A stretch of DNA of 64,000 bases from Mucor racemosus. Lineage: Eukaryota; Mucoromycota; Mucoromycetes; Mucorales; Mucoraceae. The stretch is from assembly GCA_027405735.1 (NCBI GenBank), contig JAPEHQ010000003.1:992001-1056000 (forward strand), given 5' to 3'. The position numbers and the translations under genes are program-made. Shown here one piece after another: positions 23,559 through 38,335 of the stretch; positions within the stretch are counted from its first letter, which is position 1, and the number at the start of each line of letters is the position of its first letter. The notes under the pieces were generated by a model. The model ran no database searches. It was given only the letters and a program-made list of their open reading frames with translations, and was not told the DNA's origin.

Positions 23559-23760
23559 TAGTAATGAAGTAATAAAATACCTGCAAAATCTGAAACATTA
23601 GCACTAAAAAAGTTATACCACCTGCTAGAAATAAAATATTTTTGAAAGCGCGTTTTTGGATCAAAGTTAATTATTCCAGGTACATCGGCATACAATTTTT
23701 TCTTGGTGTTATTTAGTGAGAAAAAAAGTTGGGCAGGGATAAAAGAATGAGGCCCAGTTT

Positions 23761-25511
23761 TTAAGGAAAGCCTAATATCCTTATTGAGAGTTATTCATAT
23801 ATAACGATTGTTTCCAATCATACAATAAATAAATATACTACCCCTGCTGACACCAATCGAAAATTTGTTCCGAACGAATATATATTGATCCAAGTAAGCT
23901 ACAATTTTAAAGAAAGCTAATCATATAAGATATATTGCCCTGATAGCCCAAATTTTAGCTTTCATGAGTCACCGTGCATTGAATAAGTTTGAAAAACAAG
24001 CTAATACTATATAATCCGCTATATATTGTTGAAGACAACAATAAAAAAAACTCGCTCTTGATGAATATGGATCCAAATGAGCTTCAGTTACAGCGGTAGA
24101 TAGTCCTAGATATCTTTCACAAATGGCTCAAACTCCATGAGTTATTGTGTGAGATGTGTATAGCGGGAACATCCACTTCCTTGAATACTTTTCAGCAAAA
24201 CAGTGTTCATGAAAACGTTTTTCGATTATAAATTAATACTATTGATGAGATATTCTGGGAAACTTGATTTTCACAACGAAGAAATAGTTCATTAACATCT
24301 CTTGTAAAAACCTCTTCAAAGAAAACACAAGACAGCTGTTATCAATTTGAAGGGCAATAATTTAATGCCATAAACAGATCCAATAGACAAAAAAAAAAAT
24401 GGTCAGAAAAGTTACTCTCCATAATTTAAAATGGATTTTTTTTTTCAGAAAAATCAGATCTCCAACTTTTTTTCAAAAATGTACTATGAGTTTTTGGTTA
24501 ACCACAGTCTCTAATAGAACTGGCTACTGTGGTGACGATGGTGCTAATAATATATTTTTAGCTATTTTTCGTGCAGAGATATGGCTGCTCAAAAATTCGT
24601 TAAAATACCTGAAAATCAATCATATCTATAAAATGTATTACAAAAATGTTAATTACAAGGATAATCAAAGTTATTGATTAGTATATTTTGCACGTATTAT
24701 ATTAATTAAAGTGATGCTTAAATGTATTTTTTAGAGATTTGAGTTAACGAAACACCGAAAAAATAATAAAATCGTGGATATATCCAAAATTGAGTTATCA
24801 CCGAGAGTTTGCCTGTTAATAATAAAGAAAGCCTACACTCAAATACATAGCTTTGTTTTTGGTTCTCAAATAAATATATAATTCTGAAAAAGCCATGCAG
24901 ATAAGAAGTTACACCTTGATTTTTTGACCTCATCGTACATCACGAAATACCAGTTTTGAAGGATTTACACAAATATTTTGCACAAACAATTCTTTGCAAA
25001 TACCAGCAATAAATTTACACATTTAAGTACTACAAATAACACTTAATGGGCCTAGGCGTGTTATTATATGATTTCTTGCATAAATTTAGAAAGTCTGTCA
25101 TATTTTAAATGCATTTTGGCATTTACAGCTTAAACCCATTTCAAGTACCGCTTTATGCACTGATTGGGTTTTTTAGCTGAGCATTATCAGACAAACAAAT
25201 GTAACAAGACAGACGAGGATCAATAAACCATATTTTCGCGAAGCATCTTGGGTAGACGATTCCAAATTCCATTTAGATCTTGTCAATACTCTGAAAAATA
25301 GTGTAAGCAATCCCAATCTCAACATATGATAATATCAAAGAAAAAAAAAAAAAAAGGAATGTAATCCGTGATATGTCAATATATCAAAATTCATTAAAGA
25401 ATAGATTGTGATTAAATGTTTATTATACATTGCTATGGCTGCAACAAACAAAAAAAAATATAAATGGATTGGGTAAGGGAAAAGAAAAGAGGATTCATTT
25501 TACAAAATTAT
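23761..25511. other. Gene-free AT-rich region
   Basis: No supported gene. Isolated ORFs below 95 codons lack recognisable domains and have repeat-like composition. The last part is the 3' flank of the Rho GEF gene. Confidence 0.45.
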
Positions 25512-28500
25512 TTATCGTCGAGGGTGTCCCAAAGAATTGCGATGGTTATTTAAAACCAAATGGAATAAAGCTTGAGTATCAGGTTTTTGACTATGAGACA
25601 TACAAACATGAATGATGGGCCTTTCACCACCACCGTTATAGTATGCTAAACGGATATTTTCACCAGAGATGATTTGAACAAGTTCACCCTATTTAGTTGT
25701 TTTAGTTTTAATTTTTTTCAAAAAAAAAAAAAAAAAGTAAAATGAGATGATGAAACTTACAGTATCTACATGTCGAATTTCAATAAAGTATGGATCAATA
25801 GCAATGATGTAAGGATGCTCATATACAATATGAGCAGGTGTACCTTCCCAATCACACACAGTAGCAGGCCTAAAGAATAGAATAAATACCACATTTTGTT
25901 GATTTTACCATGGCTACTACTTACTTTCTCTTATCTGCTCTAGGCACCAGAGAACCATTTCTGTTATTGACATAGAATGCAAACTTATCATAACACAACA
26001 AGAACTTGTCATTAATACGGTACATGGCCAAAGGCTTCAAAGGCTCTTGATGACGAGTTACGAAATAGAATTCAGGATCTTCCGAATCAGGAATATCGCG
26101 ACCTACAGTTAAATTCTCTGGATCAATGACCTCAAAACCTCTTTCACAAACAATATTCAATTTAGCCTTCAAGAAATGAATATTACTTGCTTCAGCACCA
26201 ATATAAAAGTCCTATAATAATTATTAACATCGACGTTCTCTCCAGAAAGTAACCATTTTTTTTACCTTGTATTTCTTGAACCATCTTAAATAATCAGGTC
26301 TATTACTAAAGATAGAAGGTCTATGTGTCAACAATTTTTCATTCTTGGGATCACGCAAATCACAAAAAGGCTCAAGCGCAGTAAACACACTAGTGGTATT
26401 CTTCTTCTTTTTAAACACAAGCATATCACGACCATTACAGAAACCAATTTGGAAAAAGTTGACATGCTGAGCAATTTCGACCTCGATACGATCAATAGCT
26501 CTGGTATTACTTTTAGAGTCCAATACATCTACGGGATAGGCACGCAATGCCTTTTCTGTCAAAACAATCAAGATGTGATACTTTTCCATAATAGCCAATT
26601 GAATCACACTTTCACATTGAATGATACGACGTACAGAATTATCTTGTCCTTCGGTTTTGAAAAAGACACCATTATCAGTACCAATGGCAATTTTCTTTTC
26701 TTGTCTTGAGGATATAAAAGGAACAGAGCAATTGACTCGAGTAGTTGTTCCGCTGGATTGGCCAGAACCAATATTTCTAAAGTTGACATCGTCCAAGGGG
26801 CGTAATTCAAATACATCCGCATCGCCTTGACGTTTCCTCAAAGAAGCCTTGGCATCATCAATAGCTTTAGTCCACACTTGTTTCTCATCTAGGGAGGAAC
26901 AAAAGAATGGATAAACGGCACCACCACGAGAACCTAAATGATGTAAAATCAAAGCGACTTGGCCACCAGGGATAGTGTAGGAAGTTGCAGTTCCTGACAA
27001 TTGATATTTTACATTTGTAGCATTATTTTGAACCACCAACATTTGTAATGGAATAGGCTTTTTCCAGATACGATACTCTTCACCAGTATTGGTCTTTCGA
27101 AGCTTAGTCATCAACAACATATGATCAAAAACAAAGGCATAAATGTCATTCTTGTCAGCCACATCCAAGGAGCCACTACGACGTTTCAGTGTGCCCTTGT
27201 GATAAATACGACGATTAGGATCACTTAATTGCAATTCATGGTATTCGCCTTGTTTGAATGTAATGCTATCACGGATATGCAAAATAGCTAAACGCTTCTT
27301 GATGTGAGTAGCAGTGTTATCTGCTTTAGTAGCAACAGAACGAATAATTTCATAACTACGAGTTAAAAAGACATGGTCTGGATGTTCTGCAGGAGTCTTT
27401 TTCAAAAGTGCTTCAATCAACAATGGATAACGTTGCATACGTGTAACAGGACTAAGCAAGTAATGCCAGATGGGTAAACGGTTGGTACGTTCATGTTTGG
27501 CGATTTCTTTGGTGAATTTCTCAAACTCGGGATTCTTTTTAATCTCTGCTTCAGCCAAATATTTAGCTAGCAATGCTTGTGGACTGTACTTGACATAAGC
27601 CTCTTCAAAGAACTGCATGTGTTGAACCAAAATATCACCAATGGTAGGTACACATTCACGTTCATGTTGATGATAACGAGCCAACATGTCTTTAAACATG
27701 GCTTCACTCATTTGTAACAATTCTTGATAGTTGTTAAATACTGTATTGATAAATGCGCCTACACGATCTGCTTCAATGGCTCCTGAATCCTCAATCCCTT
27801 TGACAACAACTTCTTGTAAAATCCTTAAATCTGCCAAGTATTTCTCTTCGGAATAAATTGTTTCGTTAAGAACTTCTTGTCTTCCAATTTCCTTTGAATC
27901 TAATGTCAAAAGGAATTCTCTGTCCATTCTAGCTGACCAAGCTTCATGAGAAACCAACTATAAAATGTGGTTAATATTTTTTTTTTTTTTTATAATTTGT
28001 AATAAATAATATTAGTATTTACCCATCCACCAGCAGGAGAACTAGTACTTTTATCAGCTGCGTCATGAGAAACAGTAGCTTGAACCTATTTAAAGCAAAA
28101 TGAGATATACATTTATATTTATAAAAATGGCAGACAAAATGTTTACCTTGTTATCGACAATGAAATCCTTGCCAACATTAGGACAAGAATAAGAGTAACA
28201 TCCTCCCAATCCAGGATGACATCCAACACTATAGCAAGGTGTCAAACTTGGAATAACACCCTCAGGCACATTTTCTTCTGTGATATCCTCTTCCAAAAAG
28301 TAAGTATCTTCTGAATTTACAGAATTTGAAATGATTGATTTTTGAGAATATTGAGTTGGAGAAAACAAAGGTGGCTGACTTGTCATCAATACATTGCAAA
28401 CCAAAATACAATAATCATCAGGCACTTGTTCCTTTAACAAATTTCGAATAATAGTTACTGCCTCAGATCCAGTAAAAGATTCATTATATTCACTAGCACA

Positions 28501-30106
28501 CCATAATTCTCGAACATTTTCCAAACCTTTAACATTGCGCATAAATGCAACAGATAAAACGGATACAAAGCCGTAATTGGGCTCATTTACTTTGGAGGGA
28601 AGAGTAGAAGGAGCTTCTTCTTCTTCTTCTTCTTCTCCTTTGGTATCATTAACTGGAGCTACTTGAATATCTTGAGGGAATTCGAGTTGAGATGGTGCTG
28701 GAGATTCGGTTTGAGGTTGCATGACAGGTGCCATAACTTCAACTTGAGGTTGCTCAATGCTTTGGTATTCATTTTGCTTGGCAATAGGAGTTGGAGTGGT
28801 GGTAGTGGTAGTGGCTGGGGGATACATGTAATAACTAGATGGATCAATGTATTGTGTACCTGAAGTTTGTTGCTGCTGGGGTTGATGTTGCTGTTTCTGT
28901 TGTTGTTGATACTCTTGAATAACTGAACTACTAGGAGTAGCAGTAGCAGGAGAATATTCATTAGCACGATGTTGTTCAGTAAAATAAGTCTCTTCATCAC
29001 TATCAGTATCAGGTGATACGGGTACAAACGGCATTTCTCCATCATTTCCAAGCCCATCTGTATTTATTGATTCAGGCAAATAATTATAACGAGGACGTTC
29101 AATTGTCATGATCATATTATTACGTAAAGCTGAAGGAGTTCTACGGCTCTGTTGTTGTTGTTGTTGTTGTTGTTGCATAGGTACAGCAGTTGGATTAGGT
29201 CTAAATCCACCAAAATTAGAAGGTGGATAAGAAGGTGGAGGTGGTGTTGGAGTACCTATAGTCGAAGGAGTTGAAACAAGTGTTGATGCATCTGATACTT
29301 GATTTGTAAAATTGGGCCTGTAAGAATTATTGATAATTTCTTGAGTTGTATCAGGATAACCTAAAGGAGGATATACTTGTTGATGTTGTTGTGGAGGAGA
29401 TCTAGGTGGTGTGCCTTGACTTGGGTTACGTTGATGTTGTTGTTGATGGTATTGAAGTGGAGGATATGGAGCGTTTTCGATACTACCACCTGATGCATGT
29501 CTTTGATGGTGTTGATATTGAGGTACAGGCATAGGAATATTTTGTTGAAATGTTGGATCTATAAAACTAGTACTTGAATAATTGTTATCAGAATAAGAAG
29601 TAGAATCATTCGTAACCGAAGTAACTCTTTGAGGAAGAGGCGTTGGCGGTAATGGATGATTTGACTGATAATTAGAAGATACAGCAGGAGGAGGATAACC
29701 GTAATTATTACTTTCAGGAGTATTCAAGTTTGGGGTAATATTATTTTGATAATAATACTTGTTTGAACCTTCCATGTTATTATTTCTTAAATAACCGTTA
29801 CTTTCATTACGAGGAGGAAGTGATGGAGGAGGGCCAATATTAGTATTGTTATTGTATTGTTGATGTTGTTGATAATAATTAAAGTAGTTATTCTATATTA
29901 AATTGTTAGAAAGTAATCATTTACATTTACTATAATGCTCATACATTGTTATTATTATAATCATTATCATATACACCTGAACGTGAGGTGTGGGGTTGAG
30001 GTCCGACCAATGAATTCAACATTGCATCTACTTCATCTTGTGCACTAGGCGTATGTTGTTCACCTTCATAATAGTGCTGCTGTTGTTGCTGTTGCTGATT
30101 AGACAT
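25512..30106 (-). CDS. ROM2: Rho guanine-nucleotide exchange factor with DEP-like, DH, PH and CNH domains
   Basis: Seven exons: 30106-29945, 29892-28147, 28085-28023, 27957-26266, 26211-25925, 25869-25761, 25688-25512. Introns are 52-72 nt and all join in frame, giving 1411 aa. The first about 450 residues are low-complexity (Gln/Pro/Asn/Ser). A DEP-like region (FVSVLSVAFMRNVKGL...SFTGSEAVTIIRNLL) lies at about 450-620. The DH domain (about 683-870) has the core run LLSPVTRMQRYPLLIEALL. Then come a PH domain (KGTLKRRSGS..., about 905-1050) and a C-terminal CNH domain (SRQEKKIAIGTDNGVFF... to the end). This order is that of yeast Rom1/Rom2 and fission yeast Rgf proteins, which load GTP onto Rho1 at the plasma membrane to drive glucan synthesis and the cell-wall integrity pathway. 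The symbol is by homology class, not proven orthology. Confidence 0.92.
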
Positions 30107-30718
30107 TCAGTCTTTCTTTCTATTTTCTGTTCTAATAGAATAAATAATATAGAGTAAAGAAAAGGGAAATACAAGAGGGCTTATATATAAAAACGAGGAT
30201 TATTATATATACAAGTTAAAATTAGATTTTATTAGCTTTTATAGCTCAGTTGTAATTTGATACTTTTTCAGTTTAATTACCTTTTTGAATAAAAAAAAGG
30301 TCGAAAATGAATCAATTTTCTGTATCAAAAAAAATAGAAAAATGTGCACAGGATGTACAAGATATAGAACAAAAAGTACTAGTAAAGATGACGAGAAAAA
30401 AACCCCTTTTTCCTTGAATATTTATTCATGTTGTTGCCAACCGTCTCGTGACGTACAACAATTTAATACGCTTTAAAGGATTTTTTATGCCTTGTATCAC
30501 GTATAAATATACAAAAAGGCACACTATAACAAATATGATGCGGTAATCTTGCAAAAACTATATTTTTTTTTATATATTATACTTGAATTTTGGATAGGAA
30601 AAAAAAGGTGAAGAAAGAGAAAAAATTTGATTTTTTTTTTTGGGATGTGAGTGGTATCATTTGAACAGAGCAAGGAAAAAAAAAAAAAAAAAGGAAAATA
30701 GAGAATGAAAGTTTTTGT
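30107..30718. other. Intergenic region between Rho GEF and white-collar gene
   Basis: Holds the Rho GEF promoter and the 3' end of the photoreceptor gene. Contains a run of 18 A residues near 30675. A 63-codon plus-strand ORF here has no features of a real gene. Confidence 0.45.
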
Positions 30719-32868
30719 TTAAGCAGTTACACCTTGTTGATGAGCTGGTTGTTGGTTATTATCAGATTTCTTTGCAGCCAAAGTCTTTGCATAACGAAGA
30801 CCACAAGCATTACATAATTCTTTTGGTCCATTAGGTCCTTTTCTCCATTCAGGGGAATCTGTGCTTTGACATTGAGCGCACATTTTTGGGATTTCAGTGG
30901 CCTCAACAACCTTCTTCTTCTTTTGCTATATTTATAAAAAAAAAATTAATTTAGTTGTTTAGACATCATATTTTGTGTTTGTTTTGTGTTACCTTTCTGC
31001 GCTTGGGGTTGGCGTAATTTTCAAGTTGCTCTTTCAATTTACGATTTGCCAATTGCAATTGATGAAGTTCGTATTGCCATGAAGTACCTCTGACAGTTTC
31101 CAATTCAGCAAATACATTTTCATCATTATCTGAAGGTATATCAGCCATTGATTCCAATACGGGTGTATCACTGGACGAAACACTTTCTTTAGCTCTAATT
31201 TAAAATGAGTGCAAATGATGGGCGGCCAACACCAAATGAAACATCACCAGGGTAAAAGGTAGAAAATACTGGATTATAATCACCCTTATTGTTTTGCATA
31301 GTGTGATGCAAATTAACAATACGACCCTCTTTGACAAGCTCCAAAGCACGAGTAATATCGCGTACATTATTGTCACCTACATATTGATAGATGGCAGCAC
31401 CTTCCAAAGCATCTGCAGAGAATCCAACAACTTCTTCACTTGTAGGTGTAACATGCAAGAAAAGACCAGTTAAAGTAGCTTTAGTCCAGAACTCAGGGCC
31501 AGATGTAATATCAGTTGCTTGCACAATTTCTTTGCGAACCAATTCATACATGGGTCTCTCGCGGCCAGCCAAAATGAGACATTTACGTCCTTTGCTTTGA
31601 TCAATATGAATTTTACCTTGACATTCCATCCACATATAACCAGAATATTTACGACGAACACGGAAAATAAGGTTAACAACCTTATCAGTGTTACTAGCGG
31701 CTTCCTTGATTTCACGCATGACAGGAACAATATCAGAAGGATGGCAAATAGAGGACAAGGGATGACCAACTAATTCCTCTGGATCATGTTCTAATAAATG
31801 AGATGAAGAACGAGAACAATAAAGGAAGAAACCCTTTAAAGAAAGAACATGAATGAAATCTTCAGATTGATCCAACAAGAGTTTGTTCCATTCTTGCTGT
31901 AATTGTTGTTCATTATCGCCAGCACAATTAACGAGTTCCAGGATTTCAGGGGATGCTAATGTTGAAGATGCAGGAGCAGTGGTAGGTAACTCTCGGAAAT
32001 AATCATCAACAGGTTCCGAACTAAAGCCTATATTGAAAGTTTAATAAATCAATGAAACACACTGTATTACGCTTAAATACACTTACTGCTACCAGGAATA
32101 TAAGGTGGGATATTCATTTGCTGATAATTCACCATATAGGTACCATCTAAAAAGATTTACCAAAAAAAAAAAAAAAAAAAAAAAGGTCAAAATTTATGCA
32201 TCAATGAAACCAAATCAAATGATCTTACCTTTCATTTTTTCTAAAATAGCATTAGGTTGTTCTACAAGATCAACCTGTAAACCAACAAAGAAAGCAATTT
32301 CGTTATTGTCATTGTAAATAGGGATAACAGTGATAAGATTAACAAATGGTTGGCCACCCTTTCTGTAATTGATAATACTAGCTTGATGTTCTCTGTTTTG
32401 TAACATTTGAGCCTTCAAGTGATAAACAGCTTGATTATCAGTATAAGTACGACGGGAACCACAAGTAACTTGACCATCAGGAGCTTGTAAGAAACGACAA
32501 TTACGACCAACAATTTCGTTAGCTAAATAACCTGTCAGGTTTTCAAAAGTAGGTGAACAATAAACGATTGGACAATCATATTGACGGGCATCTGTAACCA
32601 AGAAAGAACAAGACATATCAATAGGGCCCAAGTTAATTTGTGGATTTGGTCTGTTTACAAGTTTTGATAATACGCCAACAAAATCAAAGCCTGAACTAGA
32701 GTAAACACCGGTCAATGGAGCGTCTGATGTCTGTTCAACTTCAACTGGAGCAAGGTCAATGGTTGGAATTTCTGCTAGTTGTTGATCATCTGCAACAGGT
32801 TGACTTAAACCAGGAATATTGAATTCACTTGCTATTGCTGTTTGCTGCTGCTGATATTGATGAGACAT
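30719..32868 (-). CDS. White-collar-1-like blue-light photoreceptor / GATA transcription factor, with a one-base reading problem
   Basis: Exons 32868-32229, 32146-32087, 32027 to about 31198, 31196 or so to 30993, and 30925-30719. Length is about 646 aa if the frame is repaired. The LOV domain (about 60-200) has the flavin-binding GRNCRFLQ with Cys124, plus NYRKGGQPF and FFVGLQVDLV. Two further PAS domains follow: about 270-390 (FIHVLSLKGFFLYCS..., GHPLSSICHPSD) and about 395-505 (FLHVTPTSEEVVGFS). Then come a helical segment (YELHQLQLANRKLKEQLE), a basic NLS-like PKRRK/QKKKK, and a zinc finger CAQC-x18-CNAC. Such proteins sense blue light and activate light-responsive genes with a WC-2 partner; Mucorales carry several WC-1 paralogues. 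The second and third parts are in different frames: TAG at 31197-31195 ends the PAS frame. Either one extra A lies in the TTTTAAATTAG run, or a weak 55-nt intron (31247-31193, donor GTGATG) is used. Confidence 0.88.
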
Positions 32869-34651
32869 TTTTTATAGATATGAAAAAAGGAAACAAAAAA
32901 AAGATGAAAGAAACAAACAATTGGGAAAACCCAAGCTGGTTTTATATCCCCCTTTTTCATTGAGACCCGGAAAAAGTATTATGTTTCCTTTTTTTGATTG
33001 AGATGTAGGTATGATTGGCTATGATCTTCGTTTTATACAGTTGTTTGTGAATAGTTGGTTTTCCCTTGAATTTGAGACTAAACAAAATTGATGAGTTTTT
33101 CCCATATAAACAAAAATTCTGTGTGTTCCCTCCCCCCTCTTTTTTCTAAGCATTTGATAAAATAAAAATGTCAATCCATTCAAATCGCCTCCATAGTTTT
33201 AAGGAGTATTATTTGGTTATCAAGAGATTCCTTTCTTACTATTTGTCCACTTTACATGTGTAAACAACAAAGGGGAGAGAGAGAGAGGGAGGCACACACA
33301 AATTGTGAAGTGAATTGAATTTCATATCCATACTAGGCTTGTATCTCCACGACATATACGAAAGATTCTTCTAGATCAAAACATTACATTACACCACAAT
33401 ATATGTATATATTTTACCTAAACACCGAGAAAACCAAAATCCGACGGCAATAAAGGGGGCTTCGTTTTTTTATAGGGAGAATTTATGCAACAAAATAAAA
33501 TGTCTACATCTTTTTTTATACACGCATGATAATGTGGGGTTTATTTTTGAACATCTCGCACACAAATTATTGTTTAGACCCAATATTTTCTCGTAATACA
33601 TGATACAATATCAAGGTGGTTGTCATCTAGTATCACATTCAGTTTGAACAGTCAAATATTCAATCATCAAATGTATATTAAATAGATCTGCACACAAGAA
33701 ATGTCTAAATAGAAACTTGTTAAGGTTTATGCACGTCTAATTTATATATGCGCCACAGAATAATTATATAGTGGTTATAATACAACAACAGCAACAACAA
33801 CAACAACAAACCAAGAATTATGTATAATATTGCCAGCAACATACTCCCGTTAATTATCAAATTTTGTAATAAAAGAAACATTACACAGCATATCGAATCT
33901 TCTATTTATTTGACAAACAAAAATAAAACTATTAGTAAATAATATGATGGGAACTCGAACTGGTATCATTATATCACAACAACGTATCAAAATAAAAATG
34001 CATGAACCAAATTTGTATTATTTGTTGTGGTGTCTCTAATCAAGTAAAAACTACAATTATATTTATGAAATTGACAAAATTTGCTATATATTATTCCATC
34101 AACTTTATATTACTGTGCCTCATCATTCATATTAAAAAATAGAATAAATATTATTATATCCGTGTTTCTTCTAAATGGATTATTGCTGTTGTTATGATTA
34201 TAGTAATCCCCCCCCCAAGCTAGCAATTTTAGGATGTAAGGTTCCGGGAATTGAAGGGGAGAGAAAGAGAGTTGAAAGCAACTTTAAATCAAGTTGGTCA
34301 TATTACTCTCCTAAATAAGTGATGCCCGAGCATTCTAGATTTTCACCAAATTTGTAAATGTGCTGAGGCATTTGGTTCATATTACATCTTGTGAAAAAAC
34401 CCAATCAATACTATTGAAATCAACCAACAAAAAAAAGTGTATTTTATATTATAAAAATTGCCCCCTTTTTTTTTCTTGGGTTAATGAATTGGATATATGT
34501 GTATATATGTAAGTTTTTTTTTTTTTTAAAAAAAAAAAAAAGAGGACAAAAACAAGGTATCTGTTGTATATAATGTTTCTTTTGTCAAGAAAAGATCAAG
34601 GGGCGAGGGGGAGAGGCGAAAAAAAAGGAGGTGTTTTTTTTTGGGATTTTC
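32869..34651. other. Long intergenic region upstream of the white-collar gene
   Basis: About 1.8 kb between the photoreceptor start and the MAP kinase stop, both on the minus strand, so it should hold the photoreceptor promoter. Features seen: a GA run near 33275, CAA repeats near 33786, a poly-C run near 34207 and adjoining poly-T/poly-A runs near 34515. No gene. Confidence 0.45.
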
Positions 34652-36288
<1,637 letters not shown>

Positions 36289-37479
36289 TTTGTTGTAATA
36301 TATAATAAAAAACAAGAAATAAAAAAGGGAAAGGAGGCAATTCGGTAATGAGGAAGAACCAGTTGTGTGTGTGTGTGTGTGTAAAATAAATACTATATTA
36401 ATTATTTCAATCGTATTGGTTGTGTGTGATTTTGAAAAGACGCCTTCTCATTAATTGGCTATTTTCTAATTGAGTAGATGCAAAGGTTTCAAAGAACGAA
36501 ATGAATAAGAAGCAGTGTGTACACAACAGCTCAAGTATCATATCAGGGCTGTCGGGACAATCAATATTCTATTAAACAATCTAAAAAATATCTACACTTG
36601 CATGTTTATAACACATTTATCTCTTTCTGGTAGCTAGTAAAATTTCGTACCTTGATGTTCTGTTGTCAAAAATTTAAAGTTTCATTACCTAAATTGGTTC
36701 TTCTTATTTCCAAGACATCATGGCATTTATCACATCTCGATCTCCCTCCAAAAACAATTAAGTAGCACATGACATTTTCAAACAATAATAAGGAGGCCAT
36801 AATAAAAAGTACCAGCAGCTTTTAATTTAGATTTTACAGTATCAGTCTACATGGCATCTCAATTTCTGTGGAAGGTGGAAGTAATGGTCCTGTGTCGCGG
36901 ACTATATGTAAAGATGCCGGGAGGGGGGCTAGACCATACATTTTTATTCTGGAAAAGAAAGCATCGTTTGCCAATCCTTAAATTAGATTTTTCATTGCGA
37001 TTTTTTGTTCGAATTTGATAAATTTCACGTTTGTGTGAATCGGAGCTAAATTGGTTTTCACCACTGGTATTTTTAGGAACTATATAGATTATTTACAAAA
37101 TCGTATATCGACACATTCTCAAATGATAGTTACAATATAAAAATATTTGAGGTATACTTGTAATGTTAAAAAACTTTATTATACCGTATATTTTGTTTTT
37201 TGCTGCATTTCAATGTTGGAATAAATTCTTTAAAAATATGGCTTTGCCTTTTGACAGCTTAAAAATCAGATTTTTAATCAGGCATATCTCGGCTGAAAAG
37301 CAAAATAGAATATTGTTTGGTTAGTAAAACCGGCTTGGTTTTTTATTCTCTGCAGCATACTTGAATATCAAAAAAACAATGGAAAAAAAATTGCTTCGTG
37401 ATGAATTATAAAACGTGCGATAGATTAAACAGTGTACTTTTCATGCTTTTATAATAGTCCTAATTTACCTCTATAGAAT
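36289..37479. other. MAP kinase promoter region and left edge of repeat island 2
   Basis: Contains a GT microsatellite near 36366-36382 just upstream of the MAP kinase, then AT-rich DNA without a supported gene. Confidence 0.45.
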
Positions 37480-38095
37480 GCAATTTAGTTTTTTTCAAAA
37501 TATTGATTTTTCATAGAGATATCCTCAAAAATGTGCGCAAAGGAACGTTTTCGTTTCTGGCTTTAATTTTTCCCTTATATACCCTCATCCCTAATTCTGA
37601 ATTTGAAAAAAAATTGACAGAAAACTCGTTTTCTCCACGAAAAATGTAGCTAAAAGACTCAGTAATAGCCAGATCTATAGATATTTTTTTTGTTCATCCT
37701 GTCAATAATTTATATTTGAAACATAATTACAAAAAACGATGTATATCTTCAAGAATCCTCCAAAATTTCAATCGCATTTTACACAAAGTTTAATGTGAAA
37801 CATTTATTTGAATTTAGTTTAGGTGGATGAAGAATCCAAAACTCTACAAAAAACATTTATTACACCAGCTCAACTTAATTTACAGTTCATGAGCCACTAA
37901 ACGAATTTGTATTTTGCATCATTTTTTGATAGATTTGATAACAAATTGATTTCTGAACCCAGCCAGCATAGGCTGTAGGCTGTAGGCTGTAAGCTGTAAG
38001 CTGTAATACAAACTATTATTTTGATTATCTCGATAAAAAATCAATATTTTTTGCTGAAACAAAAACGACATAGTAGCTTGCAGTTGAATCTATCT
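37480..38095 (-). repeat. AT-rich repeat B, copy 3 (inverted)
   Basis: Reverse complement of copies 1, 2 and 4; the landmarks CCCTCATCCCTAATTCTGAA and GGATGAAGAATCCAAAAC are readable on the plus strand. Ends in a short tandem of GCTGTAGGCTGTA units (about 37970-38005). Confidence 0.75.
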
Positions 38096-38121
38096 TGTAA
38101 ATGCACAAAATTAACGTTTCT

Positions 38122-38335
38122 GTCGGTTTTCGAGGATATTGAACAGCCAATTTTGAAGCCAATTCCATTTCTAACTCATATCAAAATGTAGTTCCTATAA
38201 ATAGTCTTTTAAACCAATGCCTCGAAGCTCTTGGTTCTTTCTTTTACCATTAGTTTTTCTAGTAATAAAGCCCACGTTCTCCATAATAAATGCTACTAGT
38301 CTTTATAATTATTTTTTCTATAAATAAGATTCTAT
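38122..38335. repeat. Element C, copy 2 (truncated)
   Basis: Matches 23265-23475 in the same orientation (GTCGGTTTTCGAGGATATT... to ATAAGATTxTAT), and is broken at 38336 by the left terminus of a CACTA element. Confidence 0.65.

Noticed and set aside
25430..25615. 61-codon plus-strand ORF
   Set aside because: Antisense to the last exon of the Rho GEF.
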